This document shows positions 1 through 7,820 of a DNA stretch of 64,000 bases, piece by piece. Source of the stretch: JAFASC01 sp036265935 (GTDB lineage: Bacteria > Pseudomonadota > Alphaproteobacteria > Rhizobiales > Beijerinckiaceae); assembly GCA_036265935.1 (NCBI GenBank), contig DATAOB010000126.1:1-64000 (forward strand). The letters run 5' to 3'. The translations under genes and the position numbers were made by a program. The notes beneath the pieces were generated by a model, which worked only from the letters and a program-made list of their open reading frames with translations, was not told where the DNA came from and did not search any database. Every line of letters begins with the position of its first letter. The stretch's first letter is position 1.

Positions 1-7
1 TTCGTCT

Positions 8-13
8 CTCCTT
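8..13 (-). promoter_or_regulatory. Ribosome binding site of a gene just beyond the left edge
   Basis: On the minus strand the window ends with AAGGAG followed by AGACGAA, the layout of a Shine-Dalgarno sequence whose start codon lies just left of position 1. The 201 bases between here and the stop of the zinc alcohol dehydrogenase hold no gene I can support. An imperfect GC-rich hairpin (GGCGCCCT with AGGGCACGCC) sits at about 37-57. The next gene probably points the same way as the sulfonate-type operon and may belong to it. This is inferred from the binding site alone. Confidence 0.45.
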
Positions 14-201
14 CAGATCCGGCGGCGCAATGGACAGGCGCCCTCAAAGGGCACGCCACGAAGTTCGATAGTTTCCCGGTCGACTAAATCAACACAATCC
101 GCCCAAAATGGACATTTCCGGAGCAAACTGCTGTGGCCGAAAACCGCCCGTTAGCTGCAGTCGCTTGCGGCCGCGGCCGTCATGGTGGCCAGCGCGCGCC
201 C

Positions 202-1197
202 TTAGGGCCGTAGCACGATTTTCGGCATAGCGCAGCGACTTTGGTCGAGATCGCTGAACGCGGCAGCACCGGCTGCAAGCGGCCGCTCTTCAAACCAATT
301 AAGCGGTCCGAGCTGTCCAGATGCCAGTGCCGCGACGGTCTCGCGGAAATCGGCCATGGTATAGGCATACGTGCCGATGAACGTCACCTCCCGCAAGGTG
401 AGACGACGGATATTCAATCCGCCGTCGCCTCCTTGCAGACCGGTATGCACGATGACGCCGCCCGGCCGCACCAGACGCGAGGCGGAAGTGCGCGTTGCAT
501 TCGACCCGACTGCATCGATCACAAGATCGGTGCTGGCTGGCTCGGCATCATCGGGCGGGCCCAGAGCATAGACCCTGAACGGACCGGCGGCTTCAATCGC
601 AGCATGCCGCGCCACGTTCGATTCCGCGATGTCTACCGACATCGCACCAAACATTCGCAGACATAAAGCCGCGGCAAGGCCGATCGCCCCGCCGCCGATG
701 ACTATACACCGCGCCCGTGGCAGCGGCCGATGCAACGCGCGCATCGCGAGGACAACGGCATGATACGACACTGCGACCGGCTCGGCGAGCGCAGCCTTCA
801 CGACCGGCATGCCCGGCGGGATCGTCACGATATTGCGCTCGGGAATTCTGACGAGTTGCGCGAACGCGCCCTCGCGCGGCGGCATGGAGATGATCTGGCG
901 CGCCGCGCACACATTCGAGCGGCCTGAAACGCACGCATCGCACCGGCCGCAGGTGACGAGCGGATTGATCGTCACCCGCTCGCCCTTGCGCGGACCGGTG
1001 ACGATGCGGCCGGCAGCCTCATGTCCGAGGATGAGCGGTGCCGGCCGGCGCTCGTCATGTCCATGCCAGGCATGCATGTCGGAGCCGCAAATGCCAACGG
1101 CCTCGACCGCAACCAGCACTTCATCCGGCTGTGGCACAGGATCCGCCGCATCCGAAAATTCCAGGACGTGCGACCCACGATAGATCAGCGCCTTCAT
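202..1197 (-). CDS. hpsP: Zinc-dependent alcohol dehydrogenase, HpsP-like (DHPS 2-dehydrogenase candidate)
   Basis: A 331-residue medium-chain dehydrogenase. The catalytic zinc site is visible (ICGSD, then LGHE), as is the four-cysteine structural zinc lobe (CGRCDAC plus a C eight residues on) and a Rossmann fold GGGAIG. The start is set at MKALIYRG (1197); a longer reading to 1233 would overlap the SDR gene upstream. It is the last gene of a co-directional seven-gene operon, 13 bases after the SDR. In DHPS degradation by Cupriavidus, HpsO and HpsP oxidise and re-reduce C2 to interconvert the DHPS enantiomers, and to my recollection HpsP is of this family. The family is certain; the substrate rests on the neighbours. 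Confidence 0.75.
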   Translation of the reverse strand: MKALIYRGSHVLEFSDAADPVPQPDEVLVAVEAVGICGSDMHAWHGHDERRPAPLILGHEAAGRIVTGPRKGERVTINPLVTCGRCDACVSGRSNVCAARQIISMPPREGAFAQLVRIPERNIVTIPPGMPVVKAALAEPVAVSYHAVVLAMRALHRPLPRARCIVIGGGAIGLAAALCLRMFGAMSVDIAESNVARHAAIEAAGPFRVYALGPPDDAEPASTDLVIDAVGSNATRTSASRLVRPGGVIVHTGLQGGDGGLNIRRLTLREVTFIGTYAYTMADFRETVAALASGQLGPLNWFEERPLAAGAAAFSDLDQSRCAMPKIVLRP

Positions 1198-1210
1198 CTC
1201 GTTCCTCGCG

Positions 1211-1978
1211 CTATTTCGCGGAAAAACCGCCATCTACGAACAGCGTCTGCCCCGTCACATAGTCGGACGCGTCCGAGCAGAAGAAAATCGCTGCGCCATA
1301 GAGGTCCTCCAGCACGCCATTGCGGCCGAGGGCGGTGCGCGCGGCATTCGCGGCAGCGCGCCGTTCGTCGGCAAAGACCGGCTCGGTCAGCGGCGTCGGG
1401 AAAAACCCGGGCGCGATTGCATTGCAGGTGACGCCCGCACACGAGAATTCCTCGGCGATTGCGCGGGTGAGCTGGACGATCCCGCCCTTCGCGGCGCCAT
1501 AGGGAGCGCTGTCTGGAAAGGCGCGCACGGATTGGAGCGACGCAATGTTCAGAATGCGCCCCCAGCCGCGCGATGCCACAGCCGGCGCCAGGGCCTGCGT
1601 CAGCAGAAATGGTGCGCGCAGATGCAATGCGGTATGCAAGTCGAAATTCGCCGCGCTCACCTCCGCAAACGGCTGGCGCAGATTGACACCGGCGGCGTTC
1701 ACAAGAATGTCGATCGCAGCTTTTTGCTGCCGTAGCTGAGCGATCAATGCATCGATCGCCTCGGCATCGGCGAGATCGCAGCTCAGCGAGCGCGCGGCGA
1801 TGTCGTCCCTCGACAGGTCGGCGGTCGCATCTGCGAGTTCGCCGGCGCGGCGCGCTACCAGAAGAACGCTCGCGCCGGCAAGGCCAAGCGCCCGCGCAAT
1901 GGCGAGGCCGATGCCGGAATTGCCGCCGGTTACCAGCGCGGTGCGGCCCGTAAGGTCGAACAGAGACGCCGCTCGCAT
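1211..1978 (-). CDS. hpsO: Short-chain dehydrogenase, HpsO-like (DHPS 2-dehydrogenase candidate)
   Basis: A 255-residue classical SDR. The NAD(P) loop TGGNSGIG, the structural NAAG, the catalytic Ser in ASLQS and the YGAAK pair are all present, and the end FVDGG is typical. It starts 6 bases after the stop of the HpsN-like gene and is followed by the zinc dehydrogenase, so the three enzymes are probably translated from one message. The HpsN / SDR / zinc-dehydrogenase combination matches the DHPS enzyme set, in which the SDR and zinc enzymes act together as a racemising pair. The family is certain. Other 2-hydroxy substrates are possible if the operon serves another sulfonate. Confidence 0.75.
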   Translation of the reverse strand: MRAASLFDLTGRTALVTGGNSGIGLAIARALGLAGASVLLVARRAGELADATADLSRDDIAARSLSCDLADAEAIDALIAQLRQQKAAIDILVNAAGVNLRQPFAEVSAANFDLHTALHLRAPFLLTQALAPAVASRGWGRILNIASLQSVRAFPDSAPYGAAKGGIVQLTRAIAEEFSCAGVTCNAIAPGFFPTPLTEPVFADERRAAANAARTALGRNGVLEDLYGAAIFFCSDASDYVTGQTLFVDGGFSAK

Positions 1979-1984
1979 GATTGC

Positions 1985-3298
1985 TCACGCCTCGACCGGG
2001 GCGCCCATATCGATCTTTTCGCCCGGAAAATATTTGCGCAGGCGATCGTCGGCTGTGCGCGCATGCGCTTCCATTCCTTCCAGACGCGAAATGCGCGCCG
2101 TTACCTGTGCGATTGTCCTGCAAGCCTTGCGATCCATACGCTGCCAGGTAAGCGGCCGCAGGAACTTATGCACGGAGAGACCGGCCGAATACCGCGCCGC
2201 GAATTTCGTCGGCAGGATATGGTTCGGCCCCGACGCTTTATCGCCAAAGGCAACGGTCGTCTCCTCGCCGAGGAAGAGCGAGCCGTAATTCTTCAGCCGC
2301 GCCAGCCACCAATCGAGATCGGCCGCCTGGACCTCGAGATGCTCGGGTGCATAGCCATCGGAAATCGCCGCGGCCTCCTCCCGCGTGTCGCAGAGAACCG
2401 CTTCACCGTAGTCGCGCCAGGCAGCCGAGGCTGCATCGCACGCGCTCGGCGGCAGTTTCGCAATCGTCTTTGGAACGAGACGCAGCACCTCGTCGGCGAG
2501 AGCGCGCGACATCGTAATCAGCCAGGCCGGACTTTCGTGCCCGTGCTCGGCCTGGCCGACGAGATCGGACGCGACAATGGCCGGGTCGGCGCTAGCATCT
2601 GCGATGATTGCAATCTCCGATGGCCCGGCGAAGACATCAATGCCGACGGTGCCGAACAGCATGCGCTTTGCCTCGGCGACGAATTTGTTGCCGGGACCGA
2701 CGAGGATATCGGCCGGCTTGCCGGTAAACAGTCCGAAGGCCATCGCCGCAACAGCCTGCACGCCGCCGAGGGTCATGACGATGTCGGCGCCGGCGACCTT
2801 CATCGCGTAGAGCACTTTCGGATGGATGCCCGCGCCTTGGAAGGGTGCCGAACATGCAATCACGGTGGGCACGCCGGCAGCTTTGGCTGTCGCAATCGAC
2901 ATATAAGCCGACGCGATATGCGCATATCGACCGGTCGGCACGTAGCAGCCGGCGACATCGACCGGCACGAGTTTTTGCCCGGCCTGCATGCCGGGGAGCA
3001 TCTCCACCGAAAAATCCCGCACCGACTCGCGCTGCGCAAGGGCAAAGCGCCGCACCTGCGCGGTTGCGAATTCGATATCGCCTTTCACCTGCGCAGGGAT
3101 GTCGCGGGTGCGCTGCTCGATCTCCGCTTCACTGACAACGATGTCGCCGGTCCATTTGTCGAGCGTCCTTGCGTAGTCGCGAACCGCCTGCTCGCCGCCG
3201 CGCCGTATGGCGGCCAGCATTTCGACCACGACCGCCTGCGCATTGGCGGTTTCGGTCTCGGGCGTCTTGCCTGCGCGCTTTAGATATTCGACGCCCAT
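1985..3298 (-). CDS. hpsN: Sulfopropanediol 3-dehydrogenase (HpsN), histidinol-dehydrogenase family
   Basis: A 437-residue protein of the HisD family. By position the zinc ligands Gln249, His252, Asp353 and His412 and the catalytic Glu319-His320 (YAPEHLE) match those of E. coli HisD. The segment GDKASGPNHILPT followed by YSAGLSVHKF departs from biosynthetic HisD and resembles, as I recall it, the sulfopropanediol dehydrogenase branch. HpsN oxidises DHPS twice with NAD+ to R-sulfolactate. The start is MGVEYLKRAG at 3298, 7 bases after the binding-protein stop; a longer start at 3325 would overlap that gene. The setting between a sulfonate-type ABC importer and two alcohol dehydrogenases, with no his genes nearby, argues against histidine biosynthesis. 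Confidence 0.8.
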   Translation of the reverse strand: MGVEYLKRAGKTPETETANAQAVVVEMLAAIRRGGEQAVRDYARTLDKWTGDIVVSEAEIEQRTRDIPAQVKGDIEFATAQVRRFALAQRESVRDFSVEMLPGMQAGQKLVPVDVAGCYVPTGRYAHIASAYMSIATAKAAGVPTVIACSAPFQGAGIHPKVLYAMKVAGADIVMTLGGVQAVAAMAFGLFTGKPADILVGPGNKFVAEAKRMLFGTVGIDVFAGPSEIAIIADASADPAIVASDLVGQAEHGHESPAWLITMSRALADEVLRLVPKTIAKLPPSACDAASAAWRDYGEAVLCDTREEAAAISDGYAPEHLEVQAADLDWWLARLKNYGSLFLGEETTVAFGDKASGPNHILPTKFAARYSAGLSVHKFLRPLTWQRMDRKACRTIAQVTARISRLEGMEAHARTADDRLRKYFPGEKIDMGAPVEA

Positions 3299-3305
3299 GT
3301 CCGGC

Positions 3306-4349
3306 TCAATCCGCCTTTGTCGCAAACGCCTTCAGCTTGGGATCGGAAGCGACGCGCTTCATCGGTGCGTTGTCGATATACGAGCTCGCAGCCGGCACCG
3401 TCGGAATCGTGCCGTTGCCTTTCATAAACTCGGCAATGTTCGTGAACCACGCGTCGACTTCAGACGCGCCTTTGGCGCGGTCCATGATCGCGAGTTGCTG
3501 ATCGAGCAGGAAAACCGGACGCGTTGAAAACTCCGTCTCGGCTGCCTGATCGGAAATCTCGACGCCACCCTGCGTATAGAACGTCTTCATCATCGCGACG
3601 GCTTCCTTATGATGGGTCTTCACCCAAGACCAAGCGCGAAGATACACGGCCAGGAATTTGGCGACTGCATCGGGGTTTTCCTTGAGGAAATCGGCACGAG
3701 CAATCAGCGCGCCGGGAACGATCGCGCCGGTATCAGCGCCGGAACAGAGGTATTTTGCTCCGTCCTTTTCTTCGAGCGTGTAGGTATTCGGCGCCCAAAC
3801 GCCGGCGATGTCGCCATTGCCGGAGGTGAGGGCCGATATGATCTGCGCCTGTCCCAGATTGACGAACTGCACGTCGCTTTTGCTCAGACCCCATTTTTTC
3901 AGGCAACCTTGCGCAGCGTAATCTGCGGTCGAATTGGTGGTGATGAGGATCTTGTCACCCTTCATTTTTGTGGGATCTTTCGACAGTTCCGCATATTTGC
4001 CGGCGCGCACGTAGAGCGCGTTGGCTTTCGATTCGTCATTGGTGATGCCGATCGTGACAAGCCCGAAGCGCGCGGCGCCGAGCACCGCCGGCACCGATCC
4101 CGTGCCGCCGACGTCCCAGGACTTCGCCTGCGCCGCTGCGACTTGCGGCGCGCCTGCGGGGAAGGTCGAAAAATTCGGCTTCAGCCCGAGCTCTTCCCAC
4201 CATTTCTTCTCGGTGGCGATGTAGAAGGGCAGCGCCCAATAAAGCGAGGGCTGATAGCTCACACCGATCGAAGCTTGCGCCGTGGCGATCTGCGGCGCCG
4301 CTGCGATAAGACCGCCGGTCAGACAAGCGGCCCAAACGAACTTTCTCAT
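3306..4349 (-). CDS. ABC transporter substrate-binding protein, sulfonate/taurine/nitrate class
   Basis: A 347-residue periplasmic protein with a clear signal peptide (residues 1-25, ending ATAQA). The mature part begins with the SsuA/TauA/NMT1-like pattern in which the ligand pocket opens after YQPSLYWALPFYIATEKK, followed by AQAKSWDVGGTGSVPAV. The family binds alkanesulfonates, taurine, nitrate or pyrimidine precursors. It lies 55 bases downstream of the ATPase and 7 bases upstream of hpsN. The coupling to DHPS-type dehydrogenases suggests the ligand is DHPS or a related C3 sulfonate, which is inference. No lipobox is visible, so it should be a free periplasmic protein. Confidence 0.8.
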   Translation of the reverse strand: MRKFVWAACLTGGLIAAAPQIATAQASIGVSYQPSLYWALPFYIATEKKWWEELGLKPNFSTFPAGAPQVAAAQAKSWDVGGTGSVPAVLGAARFGLVTIGITNDESKANALYVRAGKYAELSKDPTKMKGDKILITTNSTADYAAQGCLKKWGLSKSDVQFVNLGQAQIISALTSGNGDIAGVWAPNTYTLEEKDGAKYLCSGADTGAIVPGALIARADFLKENPDAVAKFLAVYLRAWSWVKTHHKEAVAMMKTFYTQGGVEISDQAAETEFSTRPVFLLDQQLAIMDRAKGASEVDAWFTNIAEFMKGNGTIPTVPAASSYIDNAPMKRVASDPKLKAFATKAD

Positions 4350-4404
4350 TGCCTTCTCTCCCTGTTGATTTCTTGATGATCTACCGGTCGCGACAAGCGC
4401 TGGA

Positions 4405-5190
4405 TCAATTCCGTTCTTCGACCTTTTCCTCGCGGAGGCTCTTCCAGATCATCGTGCGAAGATGGACAAAGCTTTCGAGGTCCATCACGTCCTCGATCCG
4501 AGGCAGGCTGTTCCAGTGCTCGGCCTCACGGAGGGACTTTACGTCAATGATCTCCTTGATGCATCCCGGCCGGCGCGTCATGATCGCTACGCGATCGGCG
4601 AGATAGACGGCCTCCTCCACACCATGCGTGATGAACAGGACAGTGCGGGGATTGACCCGCGCCAGGCGCACGAGCTCCTCCTGCATGAGAACGCGCGTCT
4701 GTGCGTCGAGCGCCCCGAACGGTTCATCCATGAGTAGCACCACGGGATCGAGCACATAAGCGCGCGCGATGGCGACTCGCTGCTGCATCCCGCCGGAAAG
4801 CTGATGCGGGAACGATCGCTCGTAGCCCTCGAGGTTCATCACTTTGAGAACGGCGGCGATCCTATGCGCTCGCTCCGCGCTCGGCACACCTTTGTTGCGC
4901 AGGCCGAAATCGATGTTGTCGTAGACGGATTTCCAGGGAAACAGTGCAAACTGCTGGAAAACGACCGCGCGATCCGGCCCGGGCGCAACGACTTCCCGAG
5001 TGCCGACGCGGACCGTGCCGCTCGACGGGAAATCCAGACCCGCCGCCATACGCAGGCAGGTCGTCTTGCCGCAGCCGGAGGGTCCGACGATGGCGACAAA
5101 CTCCTTGTCGCGCACGTGAAGATTGACCTTTTCAAGAGCAACAACGGAATCGAACTTGCGGCCGACATTCTCGAAGGTGATCGTGCTCAC
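4405..5190 (-). CDS. ABC transporter ATPase, SsuB/TauB type
   Basis: A 261-residue nucleotide-binding subunit. Walker A is GPSGCGKTT (residues 36-44), the signature LSGGMQQR (131-138), Walker B LLMDEPFGALD (from 152) and the switch His189. The Q-loop FQQFALFPWKSV is typical of the nitrate/sulfonate/taurine importers. The start codon overlaps the stop of the upstream permease by 4 bases, so the two are translationally coupled. One ATPase gene serves two different permease genes, implying a homodimer of this subunit under a mixed pair of membrane subunits. Confidence 0.9.
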   Translation of the reverse strand: MSTITFENVGRKFDSVVALEKVNLHVRDKEFVAIVGPSGCGKTTCLRMAAGLDFPSSGTVRVGTREVVAPGPDRAVVFQQFALFPWKSVYDNIDFGLRNKGVPSAERAHRIAAVLKVMNLEGYERSFPHQLSGGMQQRVAIARAYVLDPVVLLMDEPFGALDAQTRVLMQEELVRLARVNPRTVLFITHGVEEAVYLADRVAIMTRRPGCIKEIIDVKSLREAEHWNSLPRIEDVMDLESFVHLRTMIWKSLREEKVEERN

Positions 5191-5981
5191 ACAAGACCCC
5201 GGCGGCGGCGCGTAAAGGCCTCCATCTCACGCAGTCCGAGATCGACGCAATAGCCGACGATTCCGATCGCGATCATTCCGGAAAGGACGGTCGGTGTCGA
5301 AACCGCGCTCTGCCCCTGAACCATCATGTATCCGACGCCGCTGGATGCGACGATCAACTCGGCGCCGACCAGCGATTGCCAGCCGAGCCCGGCACCGACT
5401 CGCAGGCCCGAGACGATCGATGGGATCGAGGCGGGCAACAGAACTTCGACAATGATGCGCAGATTGCCTGCGCCGAGTGTGTGTGCTGCTTCGAGAAATT
5501 TCGGCTCGACGAATTTGGCACCTCGGTAGGCATTGATCAGGCAGGGCGGAAAAGCACCGGCGAAAATAACCATAATTGGGCCGCCCACGCCGGTCCCAAA
5601 CCAAAGAGCCGCGAAGGGAACCCAGGCGATCGGCGCAATGAACCGCAAGGCATTGAAGACCGGCGAAACGATATCGTCGAGAAGACCGTACCAGCCCATG
5701 AAGAGGCCGAGCGGCACGCCGATTGCCGCCGCGAGCAAGAAGCCGAGCCCATAGCGGCCGAGGCTGGAAAGAACATGTTGCGGAAGCGTAGCCCCGGCAA
5801 AGGGATGATCGATGAGGAAGAACATCCGCTCCGCAACGGCAGCCGGAGAGGGAAGAAATCGCGGCGGCACGAGGCCGAAGCCCGACAGGCCGGCCCATAG
5901 TCCAAAGAAGACGATGAGCCCGCCAATTCCCAGCGCCCAAATTTCCAGATTGGAAGGCCGACGCGACGAGCGTGCGCTCAT
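5187..5981 (-). CDS. ABC transporter permease, SsuC/TauC type (second permease)
   Basis: A 264-residue inner-membrane subunit with about six hydrophobic segments. The ATPase-contact segment GAGNLRIIVEVLLPASIPSI lies in the middle and GWQSLVGAELI follows. It starts 1 base after the stop of the other permease gene and overlaps the ATPase start by 4 bases. It is clearly related to its neighbour in sequence, so the pair probably arose by duplication. Sulfonate importers usually use one permease as a homodimer; here two distinct subunits are encoded. Confidence 0.88.
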   Translation of the reverse strand: MSARSSRRPSNLEIWALGIGGLIVFFGLWAGLSGFGLVPPRFLPSPAAVAERMFFLIDHPFAGATLPQHVLSSLGRYGLGFLLAAAIGVPLGLFMGWYGLLDDIVSPVFNALRFIAPIAWVPFAALWFGTGVGGPIMVIFAGAFPPCLINAYRGAKFVEPKFLEAAHTLGAGNLRIIVEVLLPASIPSIVSGLRVGAGLGWQSLVGAELIVASSGVGYMMVQGQSAVSTPTVLSGMIAIGIVGYCVDLGLREMEAFTRRRRGLV

Positions 5982-5982
5982 C

Positions 5983-6876
5983 TCAGGCTCTGGCCGGCAG
6001 CCACGGCATCGCCCGGCTCTCGATCACGTCGAGCAGACGCGTCGTTGCCCAGCCGAGCAGCGCGACCGCCGCCATCGCGACGAGAATCATTGCGGGATAG
6101 ATATCCTGCTGCGCGACGTTGAGCACGCGGCCAAGGCCCGCCAGCGCACCGACGAGCTCGGCCGCGACAAGCGTCGTCCAGGATGCCTGCAGCGAGAGCC
6201 GCAAGCCGGTGAAGATCATCGGCATGGCGCCTGGGACGAGCACTTCGCGAATGTGCGTGAAGCCGCGCGCGCCGAGCACCTGCGAGGCTTCGAGGAAATG
6301 CGGCTCGATCGCGCGCACTCCCGCATGCGAGTTGATGACCGAGGGCACGAAAGCCGCAAAGAAGATGACCATGATCTTGGCGCCATCACCAAGCCCAAGC
6401 CAGAGGATCGCCAGCGGAATCCAGGCGAGCGGTGGGATCGGCCGGATCAGCGAGAAAACCGGCGTGATGAAGGCATCGAAGCGGCGGCTCGCGCCCATCA
6501 GGATGCCGAGCGGCGCGCCGATTGCGACGGCGACGAGGAAGCCCAGGATGACCAAGCGAAGGCTGTGCAGCGCGTGCTGCCAGAGGTTGGCGTCGGCATA
6601 GCCGTCGCCGCCGATCTGGCGCGCGGCCTCCCAGACCTGCGGCGGCGAGGGAAACCGGCCGTGGGAGATGAAGGAGGAGAAGGAAGTTGAGAATGTCCAG
6701 AATCCGACAAGCGCGAGCGCGGCGCAGCAGCCGACGAGAATGCGACGGCGACCTCTACTCACTCCGCTTCGGCCCCTTGTTTCTAGCAAGATCCGCGATG
6801 CTACCTCCAACCAAATAGCTAGCACCGCATGGGTTACTCTAGGATCGAGCCTGACCGTCCGTCGCGATTGACGCAA
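5983..6876 (-). CDS. ABC transporter permease, SsuC/TauC type (first permease of the operon)
   Basis: A permease of up to 297 residues, the first gene of the operon. The transmembrane part begins at about residue 43 (RRRILVGCCAALALVGFW). The first 35 residues are uncharacteristic, so the true start may be an internal GTG or TTG near 6762-6800; no candidate has an obvious ribosome binding site. The typical segments GARGFTHIREVLVPGAMPMI and SWTTLVAAELVGA are present. The 171 bases between it and the divergent VOC gene should hold the operon promoter. No regulator gene is adjacent. Confidence 0.82.
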   Translation of the reverse strand: MRQSRRTVRLDPRVTHAVLAIWLEVASRILLETRGRSGVSRGRRRILVGCCAALALVGFWTFSTSFSSFISHGRFPSPPQVWEAARQIGGDGYADANLWQHALHSLRLVILGFLVAVAIGAPLGILMGASRRFDAFITPVFSLIRPIPPLAWIPLAILWLGLGDGAKIMVIFFAAFVPSVINSHAGVRAIEPHFLEASQVLGARGFTHIREVLVPGAMPMIFTGLRLSLQASWTTLVAAELVGALAGLGRVLNVAQQDIYPAMILVAMAAVALLGWATTRLLDVIESRAMPWLPARA

Positions 6877-7047
6877 GCAATATCAACAGCGTATCCACCT
6901 CCGGGAATCAACTTCCATCGACATGAAACCCGTCCCCGAGAACGCAAAGGGAGAAGGGGCGCGCCGCATCTTTGGCTCTCTTCCCACTTCCCCGCCGACG
7001 CGATAAAGCCGTCACGAGGGACAACAAACGGGAAGGGCCCCCAAGGA

Positions 7048-7428
7048 ATGTTCAGCCACGTCATGATCGGCAGCAATGACATTCAACGCTCGAAGCAATT
7101 CTACGACGCGCTGTTTGCCGCGATCGGCGCGAAGCCCGGCCGGCAGGACGAGAAGGGCCGGCTGGTCTACGCGCATAAAGGCGCGGCCTTCATGGTGACG
7201 AAGCCGATCGACGGCAAGCCCGCGACGCACGCCAATGGCGGCACGATCGGCTTTATCGTCGACAGCTCCGCGCACGCGGAGGCCTGGCATAAAGCCGGAT
7301 GCGCGAACGGCGGCACTGCGATCGAGGAGCCCCCCGGCCTGCGCAAGGCCGGCTTCGGCGAGCTCTACCTCGCCTATCTCCGCGATCCCGACGGCAACAA
7401 GCTCTGCGCGCTGCATCGGCCGGGGTAG
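7048..7428 (+). CDS. VOC-family (glyoxalase/bleomycin-resistance fold) protein
   Basis: A 126-residue single-domain VOC protein. It begins FSHVMIGSNDIQRSKQFYDA and ends YLAYLRDPDGNKLCALHR, the usual first and last metal-site strands of the fold. The start is placed at the ATG at 7048, preceded by CAAGGA; an open frame reaches back to 6829 but that part does not look coding. Related proteins are annotated as lactoylglutathione lyase-like, but substrates in this family are very diverse and I assign none. It is divergent from the ABC operon. Confidence 0.8.
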   Translation: MFSHVMIGSNDIQRSKQFYDALFAAIGAKPGRQDEKGRLVYAHKGAAFMVTKPIDGKPATHANGGTIGFIVDSSAHAEAWHKAGCANGGTAIEEPPGLRKAGFGELYLAYLRDPDGNKLCALHRPG

Positions 7429-7435
7429 GCCGCAC

Positions 7436-7482
7436 CCCCTCATGCTGAGGAGGCGCGAAGCGCCGTCTCGAAGCATGGGGTG
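7436..7482. repeat. Palindromic repeat, family D (CCTCATGCTGAGGAGG type)
   Basis: Eight bases after the VOC stop lies a long imperfect palindrome. The outer arms are CCTCATGCT and AAGCATGGGG, and the inner arms GGCGC and GCGCC enclose GAA. I recognise this as a dispersed element common in Bradyrhizobium-like genomes. Its position makes it a plausible transcription end for the VOC gene. It is the only copy of this family I found in the window. Confidence 0.7.
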
Positions 7483-7506
7483 AAGGCATCCGCCTGCGAC
7501 GCTTGA

Positions 7507-7635
7507 TCAGTTCTTAATCGGCCCCATTTGCGCGCTCATGGGGAAAGCGATCTTCCCACGAGGCGTCAGCTGAAGAATCGCGTCCACGCTGCTTTGCAGA
7601 GGACGCGCCGTGCTGCCCCCCAACCACCATCCCAC
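7507..7635 (-). CDS. Possible 42-residue protein, unknown
   Basis: A minus-strand reading frame starts at GTG (7635) with AGGA seven bases upstream. It begins MGWWLGGSTARPLQSSVDA and ends FPMSAQMGPIKN. The composition looks protein-like and an upstream stop bounds it, but there is no family I can name. The rest of the gap 7483-7820 shows no other gene. It could instead be part of a dispersed non-coding element. Low confidence. Confidence 0.22.
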   Translation of the reverse strand: MGWWLGGSTARPLQSSVDAILQLTPRGKIAFPMSAQMGPIKN

Positions 7636-7820
7636 AACATCCTGAGAGTCAGACCCTGCATGTCATCCGAGCCTCGGTGGCGCGCGGATGCGGCAGGCTG
7701 ACGACTTCCTTTCTTCCTCCGGGAATGTGGAGCGCGGGAGAGCGTCTTGGGATGATGCGGCAGAGACGCAAAGCTCGCGACAACGAAGAGGAGTGTGCCG
7801 AAGACCGGCGCGCATTCGCA

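Noticed and set aside
1985..3298. Biosynthetic histidinol dehydrogenase (hisD)
   Set aside because: All catalytic and zinc residues fit HisD, but the GPNHILPT / YSAGLSVHKF region, the ABC importer and the two alcohol dehydrogenases fit the sulfopropanediol branch, and no other his gene is near.
6829..7047. N-terminal extension of the VOC protein
   Set aside because: The frame is open, but the wording is Arg/Pro-rich and unlike the fold; the ATG at 7048 begins the standard first strand.
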